Counted from the stretch's first letter, positions 1 through 5,798 are shown. The stretch: 5,860 nucleotides of DNA from an archaeon (GCA_016550415.1 JABXGU010000271.1:1-5860), one strand, 5' to 3'. Notes: a model not told the origin generated them from the sequence alone. Made by a program: numbers and translations.

Positions 1-1
1 A

Positions 2-9
2 GAGGCGAT
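2..9 (+). promoter_or_regulatory. Shine-Dalgarno site of cdhE
   Basis: The bases GAGGCGAT lie directly before the ATG at 13. They match the archaeal SD pattern GAGGTGAT with one change, and the GAGG core sits 7 nt from the start codon. This supports ATG 13 over the internal ATG at 40 (Met10), which has no comparable site. No promoter is visible because the window begins here, so the gene is probably translated from a longer upstream operon. Confidence 0.7.
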
Positions 10-12
10 TTA

Positions 13-1428
13 ATGTCACAACGACCCAGAGCAGGTCCAATGGATATCTATCCTCTTCTACCGCAAACTAACTGTGGTGATTGTGGTGAAGCGAACTGCA
101 TGGCGTTCTCAACCAAGCTTGCAGAATACACTATTGAACTTTCAGCCTGTAAACCACTGTTTGAAGAGGAAAAGTATGCAAAGAAGTTAGCAAAGCTTGA
201 AGAGTTGATGCGACCACCTGTAAAAGAAGTCATTATAGGAACTGGCGAGCATCAAGTTAAGGTTGGTGGCGAGCTCGTACTATTTCGCCATGATCTCCGC
301 TATTTGCATCCTCCTGCTTTTTTCATTGATGTCCCAGATACAGCATCACCTGACATAATGGAAAAGCGAGTAAAAGACATTGAAGCTTGGACCTACATCT
401 ATATTGGTATGAGCCTGCGCCTAAATGGTATTGCACTCCGTTGTGTTTCTGGTAATCCAGCTACCTTTGCGAAAGCTGCACAAAGACTGGGCAAACTCAC
501 AGATTGGCCAATAATACTCTGCTCTTTTAATCCCAAGGCATTAGCTGCTGGCTTAGAAGTGATAGGATCTAAGCGTCCTCTCATTTACGCTGCAACTAAA
601 GAAACATGGAATGAGCTCGGGAAGCTAGCTATCAAGCATAAATGTCCCTTGGCAGTTTATTCACCAGGGAACTTGGATGATTTGAAATCGTTGGCGACCA
701 CTCTTGACCAGATGGGCATCGATGTAGTTCTTGATCCTGGTAATGAGTTTGGTCCAGCTCTTGGTGCTACTGTAGATGATTTCAGTATGCTTAGAAGGGC
801 TGCAATCCGTGAACGAGACCTAGGGGTCGGTTTTCCTCTGATGGCAACACCAATTTCAGTATGGGGCGACTACAAAGAAGGAGAAGCACCAGAACTAGCT
901 AAATGGCAGGAAACACTTGCAGCTGCTGCATTAATTACACGTTATTCTGATATCGTCGTTTTTCATAGTTTGGATATGTGGGTTCAACTTCCACTAACAT
1001 TTCTGAAAACCAACATTTACACAGATCCCGTAAAACCTGTTGCTGTAGAAGCCGGACTCCGAGTAATGGGCAACCCAACTTCTGAATCACCAGTAATGTA
1101 CACTTCAAATTTTGCCTTGACTTATTTTACGGTAGAATCTGACATCAAGCAGGGTGGAATCGATTGCTGGCTCATTGTAGTAGATACAGAGGGGCTTAGC
1201 ATTCAATCCTCAGTTGCAGGCAGAAAACTCACTGCAGATAAGATTGCAGAAGCCATCAAGAAATATAAAGTTGAAGAGAAAGTATCCCATCGTATACTCA
1301 TCAGCCCTGGTATGGCCGCACGTCTCAGTGGCGAAACAGAGGAGGCTTCAGGTTGGACCGTAAAAGTAGGTCCAAAAGATTCTAGTGGCATTCCACAGTA
1401 CATTCGAGATGGTCTTTGGAAAGAATAG
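13..1428 (+). CDS. cdhE: Acetyl-CoA decarbonylase/synthase gamma subunit (corrinoid iron-sulfur protein large subunit)
   Basis: This is the 471-aa large subunit of the corrinoid iron-sulfur protein. In the Wood-Ljungdahl pathway, this cytoplasmic complex passes a methyl group from a tetrahydropterin to the acetyl-CoA synthase site through a cobamide. The N-terminus holds the 4Fe-4S motif C-x2-C-x4-C-x16-C (Cys21, Cys24, Cys29, Cys46, within NCGDCGEANC). A central TIM-barrel-like region follows (about residues 80-315). The C-terminal cobamide-binding region (about 320-471) includes TSNFALTYF at 364-372, which resembles the conserved TTNF-LTY segment of the family. The length fits archaeal CdhE. 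Stop TAG lies 23 bp from the end of the convergent phosphatase gene, so this is the last gene of its transcription unit. The delta subunit and other cdh genes would be expected to the left, outside the window. The family is confident; calling it archaeal rather than bacterial AcsC rests on context. Confidence 0.95.
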   Translation: MSQRPRAGPMDIYPLLPQTNCGDCGEANCMAFSTKLAEYTIELSACKPLFEEEKYAKKLAKLEELMRPPVKEVIIGTGEHQVKVGGELVLFRHDLRYLHPPAFFIDVPDTASPDIMEKRVKDIEAWTYIYIGMSLRLNGIALRCVSGNPATFAKAAQRLGKLTDWPIILCSFNPKALAAGLEVIGSKRPLIYAATKETWNELGKLAIKHKCPLAVYSPGNLDDLKSLATTLDQMGIDVVLDPGNEFGPALGATVDDFSMLRRAAIRERDLGVGFPLMATPISVWGDYKEGEAPELAKWQETLAAAALITRYSDIVVFHSLDMWVQLPLTFLKTNIYTDPVKPVAVEAGLRVMGNPTSESPVMYTSNFALTYFTVESDIKQGGIDCWLIVVDTEGLSIQSSVAGRKLTADKIAEAIKKYKVEEKVSHRILISPGMAARLSGETEEASGWTVKVGPKDSSGIPQYIRDGLWKE

Positions 1429-1451
1429 TTTAGAAATCATCGAATAATAAG

Positions 1452-1895
1452 CTATTTTTGCAATTGCTCTGCGTATAATTCTAGAATCTGCTCCTGTTCG
1501 TATGTTTCAATGGAGTGAGGACGTTTCCGGCGAACCTCAAGTATTGCCTCTTTTGCTGACATTCCCTGACTAATCAGGTATGCTGCCAGAAAAGTGCCCG
1601 TACGCCCCCAACCCATAAAACAGTGAACTGCCACTGGACGATTTTGAGCCCGATTTTTTTCAACTATCCTCACAAATTTCTGCAGTTGATCAATTGTCGG
1701 AGTGCCATAGTCTCGAACTGGAATGTGATAGTATTCTAACCCTGCAGCCCTAATTGTCTCAATATCAAGACGCTCTAGCATCGTTGTAATTAATACCTGA
1801 ACTCCTTCTTTAGCAAGAAGTTGAATGTCTTGTAGGCTACTTGGTCGATCTGCCCCAGCGAGAACACCTGGAATTAACCAACTGAAATTCTGCAT
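1452..1895 (-). CDS. Small dual-specificity/tyrosine protein phosphatase (DUSP23/archaeal PTP-like)
   Basis: This 147-aa cytoplasmic cysteine phosphatase would remove phosphate from phosphotyrosine, and possibly phosphoserine/threonine, of proteins. The P-loop signature H-C-x5-R-T-G is intact as HCFMGWGRTG (residues 91-100), with nucleophile Cys92 and phosphate-binding Arg98. Asp62 in the VRDYGTPT segment is positioned as the general acid. The N-terminus NFSW..PGVLAG closely resembles the start of human DUSP23 (VHZ) and of small archaeal phosphatases, and the length is typical. No signal peptide or membrane segment is seen. Start ATG 1895 is preceded by GGAG with a 7-nt spacer. The gene lies 93 bp downstream of the PAS gene on the same strand, suggesting co-transcription, and its end faces that of cdhE. 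The enzyme class is confident; the substrate is unknown. A phosphoinositide or RNA 5'-phosphatase role is possible in this superfamily but nothing here points to one. Confidence 0.9.
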   Translation of the reverse strand: MQNFSWLIPGVLAGADRPSSLQDIQLLAKEGVQVLITTMLERLDIETIRAAGLEYYHIPVRDYGTPTIDQLQKFVRIVEKNRAQNRPVAVHCFMGWGRTGTFLAAYLISQGMSAKEAILEVRRKRPHSIETYEQEQILELYAEQLQK

Positions 1896-1900
1896 CGACT

Positions 1901-1927
1901 AACTCCCCAAAATGATTGATTTTAGGG
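1901..1927 (-). promoter_or_regulatory. Phosphatase SD site partly inside a hairpin
   Basis: On the minus strand GGGGAGTT (1908 down to 1901) is the Shine-Dalgarno site for the ATG at 1895. The three G at 1908-1906 also form the end of a potential RNA hairpin. In it CCC (1927-1925) and AAAAT (1923-1919) pair with ATTTT (1913-1909) and GGG (1908-1906), with loop CAATC and one bulged base at 1924. The stem is 8 bp and mostly A-U. It has no U-run after it on this strand, so it is not an intrinsic terminator. It might tune translation, but it is weak and could be chance. Confidence 0.4.
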
Positions 1928-1988
1928 TGGAAGATTTTTCTAAATAGCATTTCTAATAATCAAGATAATCTTTATGCCACTTTGGGGG

Positions 1989-3572
1989 TTAGATCTGTTC
2001 GGATAGTTTGCGGAGTTGGTCCATCATCCGTAGCCTATCTGTAATGTCTCGGTAAATTCCACGATATCCAATCAGATTGCCATGTTTATCAAGAATTGGA
2101 CGTCCCTTAGCTTCTAATATGATTATGGAGCCGTCACGGTGTACAAACTTGCTTACGATATCACGGATAGGTTCCCTTCCTTTGAAAAGACCAATGTAAG
2201 CTTCTAGTGTTGTATTCATTTCGTCAGAGTGAAGGAAATCAAAGGGTGTACACCCAAGTACTTGTCCAGCGGAATAGCCTAGGATATCTTCAACAGCATT
2301 ATTAGAGTATGTGAAGAACCCTTGTGAATTCATCTCCCAAACCCAGTCAGAAATTTCCTCCACTAAAACACGGAACTTCTCTTCTGAATCTTGGAGAGCC
2401 TGCTGCGCCTGCTTTAACTCGGTTATGTCGTGCACCGTTCCAATCATCCGGATTGGTTTTCCATCTTTGCCATATGTAACTTCAGCTTTTTCATGTACAA
2501 TACGCTCAGATTCATCTGGGCGAATAATTCGGTGGTCGATGTCATATATTTTCTTTCCATAAAGGGCTTCATTGACTGCCTTTTTTACAAATTCGCGGTC
2601 ATCAGGATGAACAGATTCTAGAAATGCTTCATAAGTGGCACCAAATTCTTGAGGCGCTAATCCGAAAATACGATAGATTTCATCTGACCAGTGCTCTTCA
2701 TTGGTTACAATGTTCCAATCCCAATTTCCCAGGTGAGAGATGCGTTGAGCTTCTGCTAAACTAGTTTCGCTTTGCCTTAATTTCGTCTCTGCTGCATGCC
2801 GCTCTGTAATATCTACAATAGCTGCCAGTACAGCTGGTTTCCCCCTGTATTCAATGTAACTGGAGTATAAATCACCCCATCTTATTGAACCGTCTTTTCT
2901 AATTGCACGGAACGTATAGTGTGGCGGTACTGGTTTCCTAGCTAGACGGTCTTGCATTCGACTCCACACAATAGCTTGGTCTTCTTGATGGATTGAATCA
3001 GTCACCTTTTGTTGTGAAAGAGATAATAACTCCTTGATGGAGTATCCACTGAATTCAGCGGAAGCTTGGTTAGCATAAACTATCTGAAAATCTTGGATGA
3101 TTATTAGTCCTTGCAGGGAGTTTTCCACCATGGTCCTAAACTTAGTCTCAGATTCCTGTAGGGCTTCTTCCGCCAGTTTATGCGCAGTAATGTCAGAAAT
3201 TGTTATTTGAATAATGGGTTTGGTTCTAGTTTTATAGCTGGTGCCTATTATGTCAACCCAGCGAAGAGAACCATCCATTGTTTCGAACTGGCATTCGAAA
3301 TGACGTTTTCCACCTTCACCTTTACTCAAGGACCTAAATCGGGCGAGAGCTTCCTTCTGGTCCTTCTCAACTACAAGATTAATGAGATCCTTAATTCCCC
3401 AACTTCGAATTATGCGCAAAGGGTATTTGCCAATTTTTGTTAAGGCAGCATTTGCATAGATTACCTTACTGTCTTGGAAAATAATAATACCTTGAGAAGA
3501 GCTATCAGCCAAAAGCTTGAACATTTCCTCTTCTTTTGGCTCTTTTGAAGCCATTTTTCGAGTAGAGGACAT
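1989..3572 (-). CDS. Four-PAS-domain sensor protein without an output domain
   Basis: This 527-aa predicted cytoplasmic protein consists almost entirely of PAS/PAC sensor domains, which bind ligands or cofactors or mediate protein contacts. PAS1 spans about 17-133, PAS2 143-262, PAS3 270-389 and PAS4 396-515. Each ends with the typical PAC signature (SDIT 126, VDITE 253, HDITE 381, RDIT 508), and short helical linkers such as EEALQESETKFR and QQALQDSEEKF join them. PAS3 has the W-x-W..NEEHWSDEIYRIFG signature of the PAS_3 fold. PAS1 and PAS2 are alike (QGIIIFQDSKVIYAN and QGLIIIQDFQIVYAN) and may be a duplication. The protein stops after DRLRMMDQLRKLSEQI, the helix that normally leads into a HisKA domain. 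No histidine kinase, receiver, GGDEF or DNA-binding domain is present, and no membrane segment is seen. Start ATG 3572 has an SD site. A DtxR-like box lies 32 nt upstream. Its signal and partner are unknown. Confidence 0.88.
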   Translation of the reverse strand: MSSTRKMASKEPKEEEMFKLLADSSSQGIIIFQDSKVIYANAALTKIGKYPLRIIRSWGIKDLINLVVEKDQKEALARFRSLSKGEGGKRHFECQFETMDGSLRWVDIIGTSYKTRTKPIIQITISDITAHKLAEEALQESETKFRTMVENSLQGLIIIQDFQIVYANQASAEFSGYSIKELLSLSQQKVTDSIHQEDQAIVWSRMQDRLARKPVPPHYTFRAIRKDGSIRWGDLYSSYIEYRGKPAVLAAIVDITERHAAETKLRQSETSLAEAQRISHLGNWDWNIVTNEEHWSDEIYRIFGLAPQEFGATYEAFLESVHPDDREFVKKAVNEALYGKKIYDIDHRIIRPDESERIVHEKAEVTYGKDGKPIRMIGTVHDITELKQAQQALQDSEEKFRVLVEEISDWVWEMNSQGFFTYSNNAVEDILGYSAGQVLGCTPFDFLHSDEMNTTLEAYIGLFKGREPIRDIVSKFVHRDGSIIILEAKGRPILDKHGNLIGYRGIYRDITDRLRMMDQLRKLSEQI

Positions 3573-3578
3573 CTTTGC

Positions 3579-3585
3579 TCACCTT
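3579..3585 (-). promoter_or_regulatory. Shine-Dalgarno site of the PAS gene
   Basis: On the minus strand AAGGTGA (3585 down to 3579) is a strong match to the archaeal SD consensus and lies 6 nt before the ATG at 3572. It supports this start over the in-frame internal Met7 and Met17. Confidence 0.7.
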
Positions 3586-3603
3586 TAAGGACGAGGGAAG
3601 AAA

Positions 3604-3617
3604 TTAGGCTAACCTAA
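3604..3617 (-). promoter_or_regulatory. DtxR/IdeR-type iron-box-like operator
   Basis: Read on the minus strand, the sequence is TTAGGTTAGCCTAA, a perfect inverted repeat (TTAGG, 4 nt, CCTAA). On the plus strand it equals positions 6-19 of the known DtxR/IdeR consensus TTAGGTTAGGCTAACCTAA, 14 of 14. The remaining five bases (3599-3603) do not match. A further ATTAGGC half-site lies at 3622-3628. The box is 32-45 nt upstream of the PAS gene start, where its transcription start would be expected: a TATA-like GTATTTG lies about 26 nt further upstream, near 3632. A bound repressor there would block the PAS-phosphatase unit. The match is seen directly; the regulator and the metal response are inferred. 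Confidence 0.5.
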
Positions 3618-3716
3618 AACTATTAGGCAAATACTCTTTTGTTGTCTTTTCAGTCCCAATAATTCCTAACTAGTATATTCTAGGGAAGTTGATATTTCTT
3701 TCGATAACTCTTATTT

Positions 3717-3744
3717 TTATAAAGCAATTAGAAATTATAAAGCA
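3717..3744 (+). promoter_or_regulatory. Tandem TATA-like repeats, candidate promoter of the kinase gene
   Basis: The 10-mer TTATAAAGCA occurs at 3717-3726 and again, identical, at 3735-3744, 18 bp apart. Each copy is preceded by A/T-rich sequence and contains a good archaeal TATA core (TTATAAA). Counting about 26 nt downstream gives possible transcription starts near 3746 and 3764, leaving short leaders before the kinase gene. Either copy could be the active promoter, or both could be used. Confidence 0.45.
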
Positions 3745-3777
3745 GAAGCCTAAAAAAGCGGGAATAGTTCTGAAATA

Positions 3778-4776
3778 ATGATGAATAAGGGAGCAGAAGC
3801 AGTGACAATTGAACCAAAACTAGCTTACGATTTAGTTGTTGTCGGGCACCTATCGATTGATTACACAATTACGTCTGAGGAACAACGTACTACCCTTGGA
3901 GGACCTCCAGCCTATGCAATGGTTGCACGTTCATTGGGTCTAGAAAATGTTGGATTGGTTACTGTAATTGGCTCGGATTTCCCCAACGAATATCTCCGAC
4001 GATTAGGTGATACTGGTCTAAATCTCGATGGAGTACGCCGTGGTCAAGTTACTACTCATTTTACAAACAGGTACTTCGAAAATAGAGAGCGTATACAGCA
4101 AGTAGCAACAATTGCTGATTCCATCCGTGTTTCCGATTTTCCTTTGCCTTATTGGAAGACACGCTGGATGTATTTTAGCCCTATTATGCAAGAAATAGAT
4201 CCAAGCATCATCAAACTCGCTAAACAACGAGGAGCCAGAGTGGCTGTTGATATTCAAGGGTATGTTCGTCGTAACAATCCTGAACTTGAAAATCGTGTTG
4301 AACCCTGCTCTTGGAAATCTTTCCCAGATGTGGCAGCTCATATTGATATACTTAAGTCTCACATCAATGAAGCTAGCCAGCTCACTGGCCAATCAAATGT
4401 AAAGAGAGCTGCCCAACACATCTACGAAGCAGGAAGCAAGATAATACTCATTACAGATGGTCACCGAGGATCATACATCTACTTTGATGACAACCTCCAT
4501 TCTATCCCCGCGCTTCCACCACATCATACAATCGACTCTACAGGTTGCGGCGACATCTATACGATTAGTTTCATAATTGAATATCAGCGTACCAACCGTC
4601 CTCTCTGGTCGGCTTATTTTGCTGCTTCAAGCGCTTCATTTAATGTTGAGACCCCAGGTCCGACCAACTTCCCAACTTATAGAAAAGTAACGAATCGACT
4701 AAACCAATTTTTAAGACAACCAAAAAACCATCATCATCAGGAAATACTCAGAAAAGAGAAAGAACAAGCAAAGTAG
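3778..4776 (+). CDS. PfkB/ribokinase-family sugar or nucleoside kinase
   Basis: This 332-aa cytoplasmic kinase of the PfkB (ribokinase) family would phosphorylate a sugar, sugar phosphate or nucleoside. It shows the substrate-binding N-terminus VVVGHLSID (Asp28), then the Gly-Gly lid/hinge segment GGPPAYA (41-47), LKSHINEASQLTG (192-204), TDGHRGS (226-232), and the signature DSTGCGD (253-259) whose Asp259 is the expected catalytic base. Two residues differ from the family norm: Cys257 replaces the usual Ala of DTxGAGD, and Tyr46 replaces the Asn of the first PfkB motif. The C-terminal tail (about 315-332) is charged, with a His triplet. The double ATG at 3778/3781 lacks a close SD, whereas GTG 3802 (codon 9) has a strong one, so the protein may be 324 aa. 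It is followed 78 bp later by a nucleoside phosphorylase-like gene. Ribose-1-phosphate kinase, nucleoside kinase (MJ0406-like) and myo-inositol kinase are all possible; the family is confident, the substrate is not. Confidence 0.9.
   Translation: MMNKGAEAVTIEPKLAYDLVVVGHLSIDYTITSEEQRTTLGGPPAYAMVARSLGLENVGLVTVIGSDFPNEYLRRLGDTGLNLDGVRRGQVTTHFTNRYFENRERIQQVATIADSIRVSDFPLPYWKTRWMYFSPIMQEIDPSIIKLAKQRGARVAVDIQGYVRRNNPELENRVEPCSWKSFPDVAAHIDILKSHINEASQLTGQSNVKRAAQHIYEAGSKIILITDGHRGSYIYFDDNLHSIPALPPHHTIDSTGCGDIYTISFIIEYQRTNRPLWSAYFAASSASFNVETPGPTNFPTYRKVTNRLNQFLRQPKNHHHQEILRKEKEQAK
3787..3793 (+). promoter_or_regulatory. SD site favouring GTG 3802 as kinase start
   Basis: AAGGGAG lies inside the first codons of the longest kinase reading frame, 8 nt before an in-frame GTG at 3802. 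The ATGs at 3778 and 3781 have only a distant GGGA (from 3760). Starting at 3802 drops eight residues (MMNKGAEA) that are not part of the PfkB fold, so this is the more probable initiation site. Confidence 0.5.
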
Positions 4777-4805
4777 CTTTCATCTTGGAAATCATACCTA
4801 ATGTC

Positions 4806-4847
4806 AATTATAAGGTTGAAAATTTACTTTACATAATATGGGTGATT
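4806..4847 (+). promoter_or_regulatory. Candidate TATA box and SD site of the phosphorylase gene
   Basis: AATTATAA (4806-4813) is TATA-like. About 25 nt downstream a start of transcription would fall near 4835, just before GGGTGATT (4840-4847), which is a good SD site 7 nt from ATG 4855. The gene may therefore have its own promoter in addition to read-through from the kinase gene. The SD is well supported; the promoter is tentative. Confidence 0.45.
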
Positions 4848-4854
4848 CCCGAAT

Positions 4855-5628
4855 ATGACTTATGGCGAGCTTGATGAGGCAGCACTTTCATGGGCGACAC
4901 AAAGTGCATTTGGTGTTGATGTTGCATCCATGCCCAAACAGGTAGTTATCAGTCCAATTCGCACGGAAGAATTCTTCGATGAATTCCATGTAGTGCTTAA
5001 AGAGAAAGAACTGGACTCTGTAGAAGTTAAAAGTGGTTATCAAGTAAGCAATGGAGAAAAACAAGTCTTATTCTGCAGGGGAGGTATCGGGGCATCAATG
5101 TTTGCAGATTTCAGCTACATTCTCTGCCATTGTGATAATGTTCAGGAGATAATTTTCGTTGGGACAGGTGGAGGATTGGGAAAAAGAGTGGAAACTGCTG
5201 ACATCAACATTCCCCCTTTATGCCTTAGATTAGATAAAGTCCTTGAAGTCCTGTTTCAGCCTGAAGCACCAGCAAAAGCCAATCCAGAAATGTCGAATAA
5301 AATAAGTCACCTCATTGAGAAAAATACGGAGGATTTAGGGATAAGCGTTCATGGAGGATTGCATGCAACAGTTCCTTTCATCTTTTCAGAAACAAAGCAG
5401 TTCCTTGACGATTTGCAGAAACAAGAGGTAATTTCAATTGATATGGAACTCTCTGTACTTTACGCCTTGGCAAATCACTTCAAAAAGAAAGCATTGGGAA
5501 TCATAAGGATAGGAGATTTGCCATTGAGGGGACTTCCCATATGGAAATCTAGGACCCATAAAATCGATTTGAAGCGTCAAGTGCATAATTCAATTCTTAA
5601 TGCGATAATCAATTATCTTTTCACTTAG
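4855..5628 (+). CDS. Nucleoside phosphorylase-superfamily protein (PNP/uridine phosphorylase-like)
   Basis: This 257-aa cytoplasmic protein has the PNP/UDP phosphorylase fold. Members split nucleosides with phosphate into a base and ribose-1-phosphate, or hydrolyse them. Visible family elements, in order, are: the phosphate-loop-like segment CRGGIGASMFADF (74-86), the glycine-rich strand end IIFVGTGGGLGKRVETADINIP (99-120) that matches the usual GTAGGL...GD segment, the block HGGLHATVPFIFSET (166-180), and IDMELSVLYALA (195-206) containing the Met-Glu pair (197-198) that binds the ribose hydroxyls. Asp221 in IRIGDLP lies where the base-contacting or proton-donating Asp of the family (often S-D) is found. 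The length is normal, and no signal peptide or membrane segment is seen. ATG 4855 has an SD site. The kinase gene ends 78 bp upstream on the same strand. Base specificity (purine, uridine, or 5'-methylthioadenosine) cannot be told from these motifs. Confidence 0.87.
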   Translation: MTYGELDEAALSWATQSAFGVDVASMPKQVVISPIRTEEFFDEFHVVLKEKELDSVEVKSGYQVSNGEKQVLFCRGGIGASMFADFSYILCHCDNVQEIIFVGTGGGLGKRVETADINIPPLCLRLDKVLEVLFQPEAPAKANPEMSNKISHLIEKNTEDLGISVHGGLHATVPFIFSETKQFLDDLQKQEVISIDMELSVLYALANHFKKKALGIIRIGDLPLRGLPIWKSRTHKIDLKRQVHNSILNAIINYLFT

Positions 5629-5640
5629 CCAATTCACAAA

Positions 5641-5659
5641 TTCTTCTGTTCTTTTGTTG
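5641..5659 (+). terminator. U-rich candidate terminator after the phosphorylase gene
   Basis: TTCTTCTGTTCTTTTGTTG begins 13 bp after the TAG stop of the phosphorylase gene. It is 13/19 T with no stem before it, which fits the U-rich tracts used for archaeal transcription termination. It is a composition-based call only. Confidence 0.35.
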
Positions 5660-5706
5660 CTAATCCTTGGGAAAAGACAATTCCAGCATGCTTGTTCTAG
5701 TCAGTT

Positions 5707-5721
5707 GGAAAAGTTTATTTA
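5707..5721 (+). promoter_or_regulatory. BRE/TATA promoter of the right-hand gene
   Basis: GGAAAAG (BRE-like, 5707-5713) is followed immediately by TTTATTTA (TATA-like, 5714-5721). This is a good archaeal core promoter arrangement. It predicts a transcription start near 5743, inside the TCGATA repeat cluster and about 55 nt before the ATG at 5799. Confidence 0.5.
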
Positions 5722-5726
5722 GATAA

Positions 5727-5775
5727 TATATCGGTTTTCGATATAAGTCGATTTTCGATAGCTCAGATATCGATT
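5727..5775. repeat. TCGATA repeat cluster, probable operator
   Basis: Two direct repeats of 13 bp (TCGGTTTTCGATA at 5731-5743 and TCGATTTTCGATA at 5748-5760, 12 of 13 identical, 17 bp apart) are followed by TATCGATT at 5768-5775. The elements also form inverted repeats: TATATCG / CGATATA (5727-5733 with 5739-5745, loop of 5) and TCGATA / TATCGA (5755-5760 with 5768-5773, spacer of 7). The cluster starts 6 bp after the TATA-like box and covers the predicted transcription start, a typical site for a repressor. The regulator is not identified. Confidence 0.55.
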
Positions 5776-5798
5776 AAAAAGGGAGAAAGAAGACCTTC

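Noticed and set aside
48..233. Open frame on the minus strand inside cdhE (similar ones at 399-584 and 1203-1403)
   Set aside because: They lie opposite strongly conserved cdhE sequence, show no recognisable motif and have no SD site; they are antisense shadows.
1905..1927. The CCC-AAAAT / ATTTT-GGG hairpin as an intrinsic terminator of the PAS gene
   Set aside because: On the minus strand no U-run follows the stem (GAGUUAG instead), and it overlaps the next gene's ribosome-binding site.
1896..1988. Possible remnant of a histidine-kinase domain after the PAS stop codon
   Set aside because: Only 93 bp are available, with stop codons in the frames read and no H-box or ATP-binding motif; the kinase domain is absent rather than frameshifted.
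2311..2621. Plus-strand open frames within the PAS gene (also 3180-3443)
   Set aside because: They are opposite clear PAS domain coding sequence, have odd Cys/Ser/Phe-rich composition and no SD site.
4018..4392. 124-aa minus-strand frame inside the kinase gene
   Set aside because: It is antisense to conserved PfkB sequence, with no recognisable domain and no promoter or SD of its own.
5727..5775. The TCGATA repeats as a small CRISPR array or a replication origin
   Set aside because: The units are only 13 bp with 4-7 bp gaps, far too short for CRISPR, and no Orc1/Cdc6 gene or typical origin box is seen. The position after a TATA box fits an operator better.
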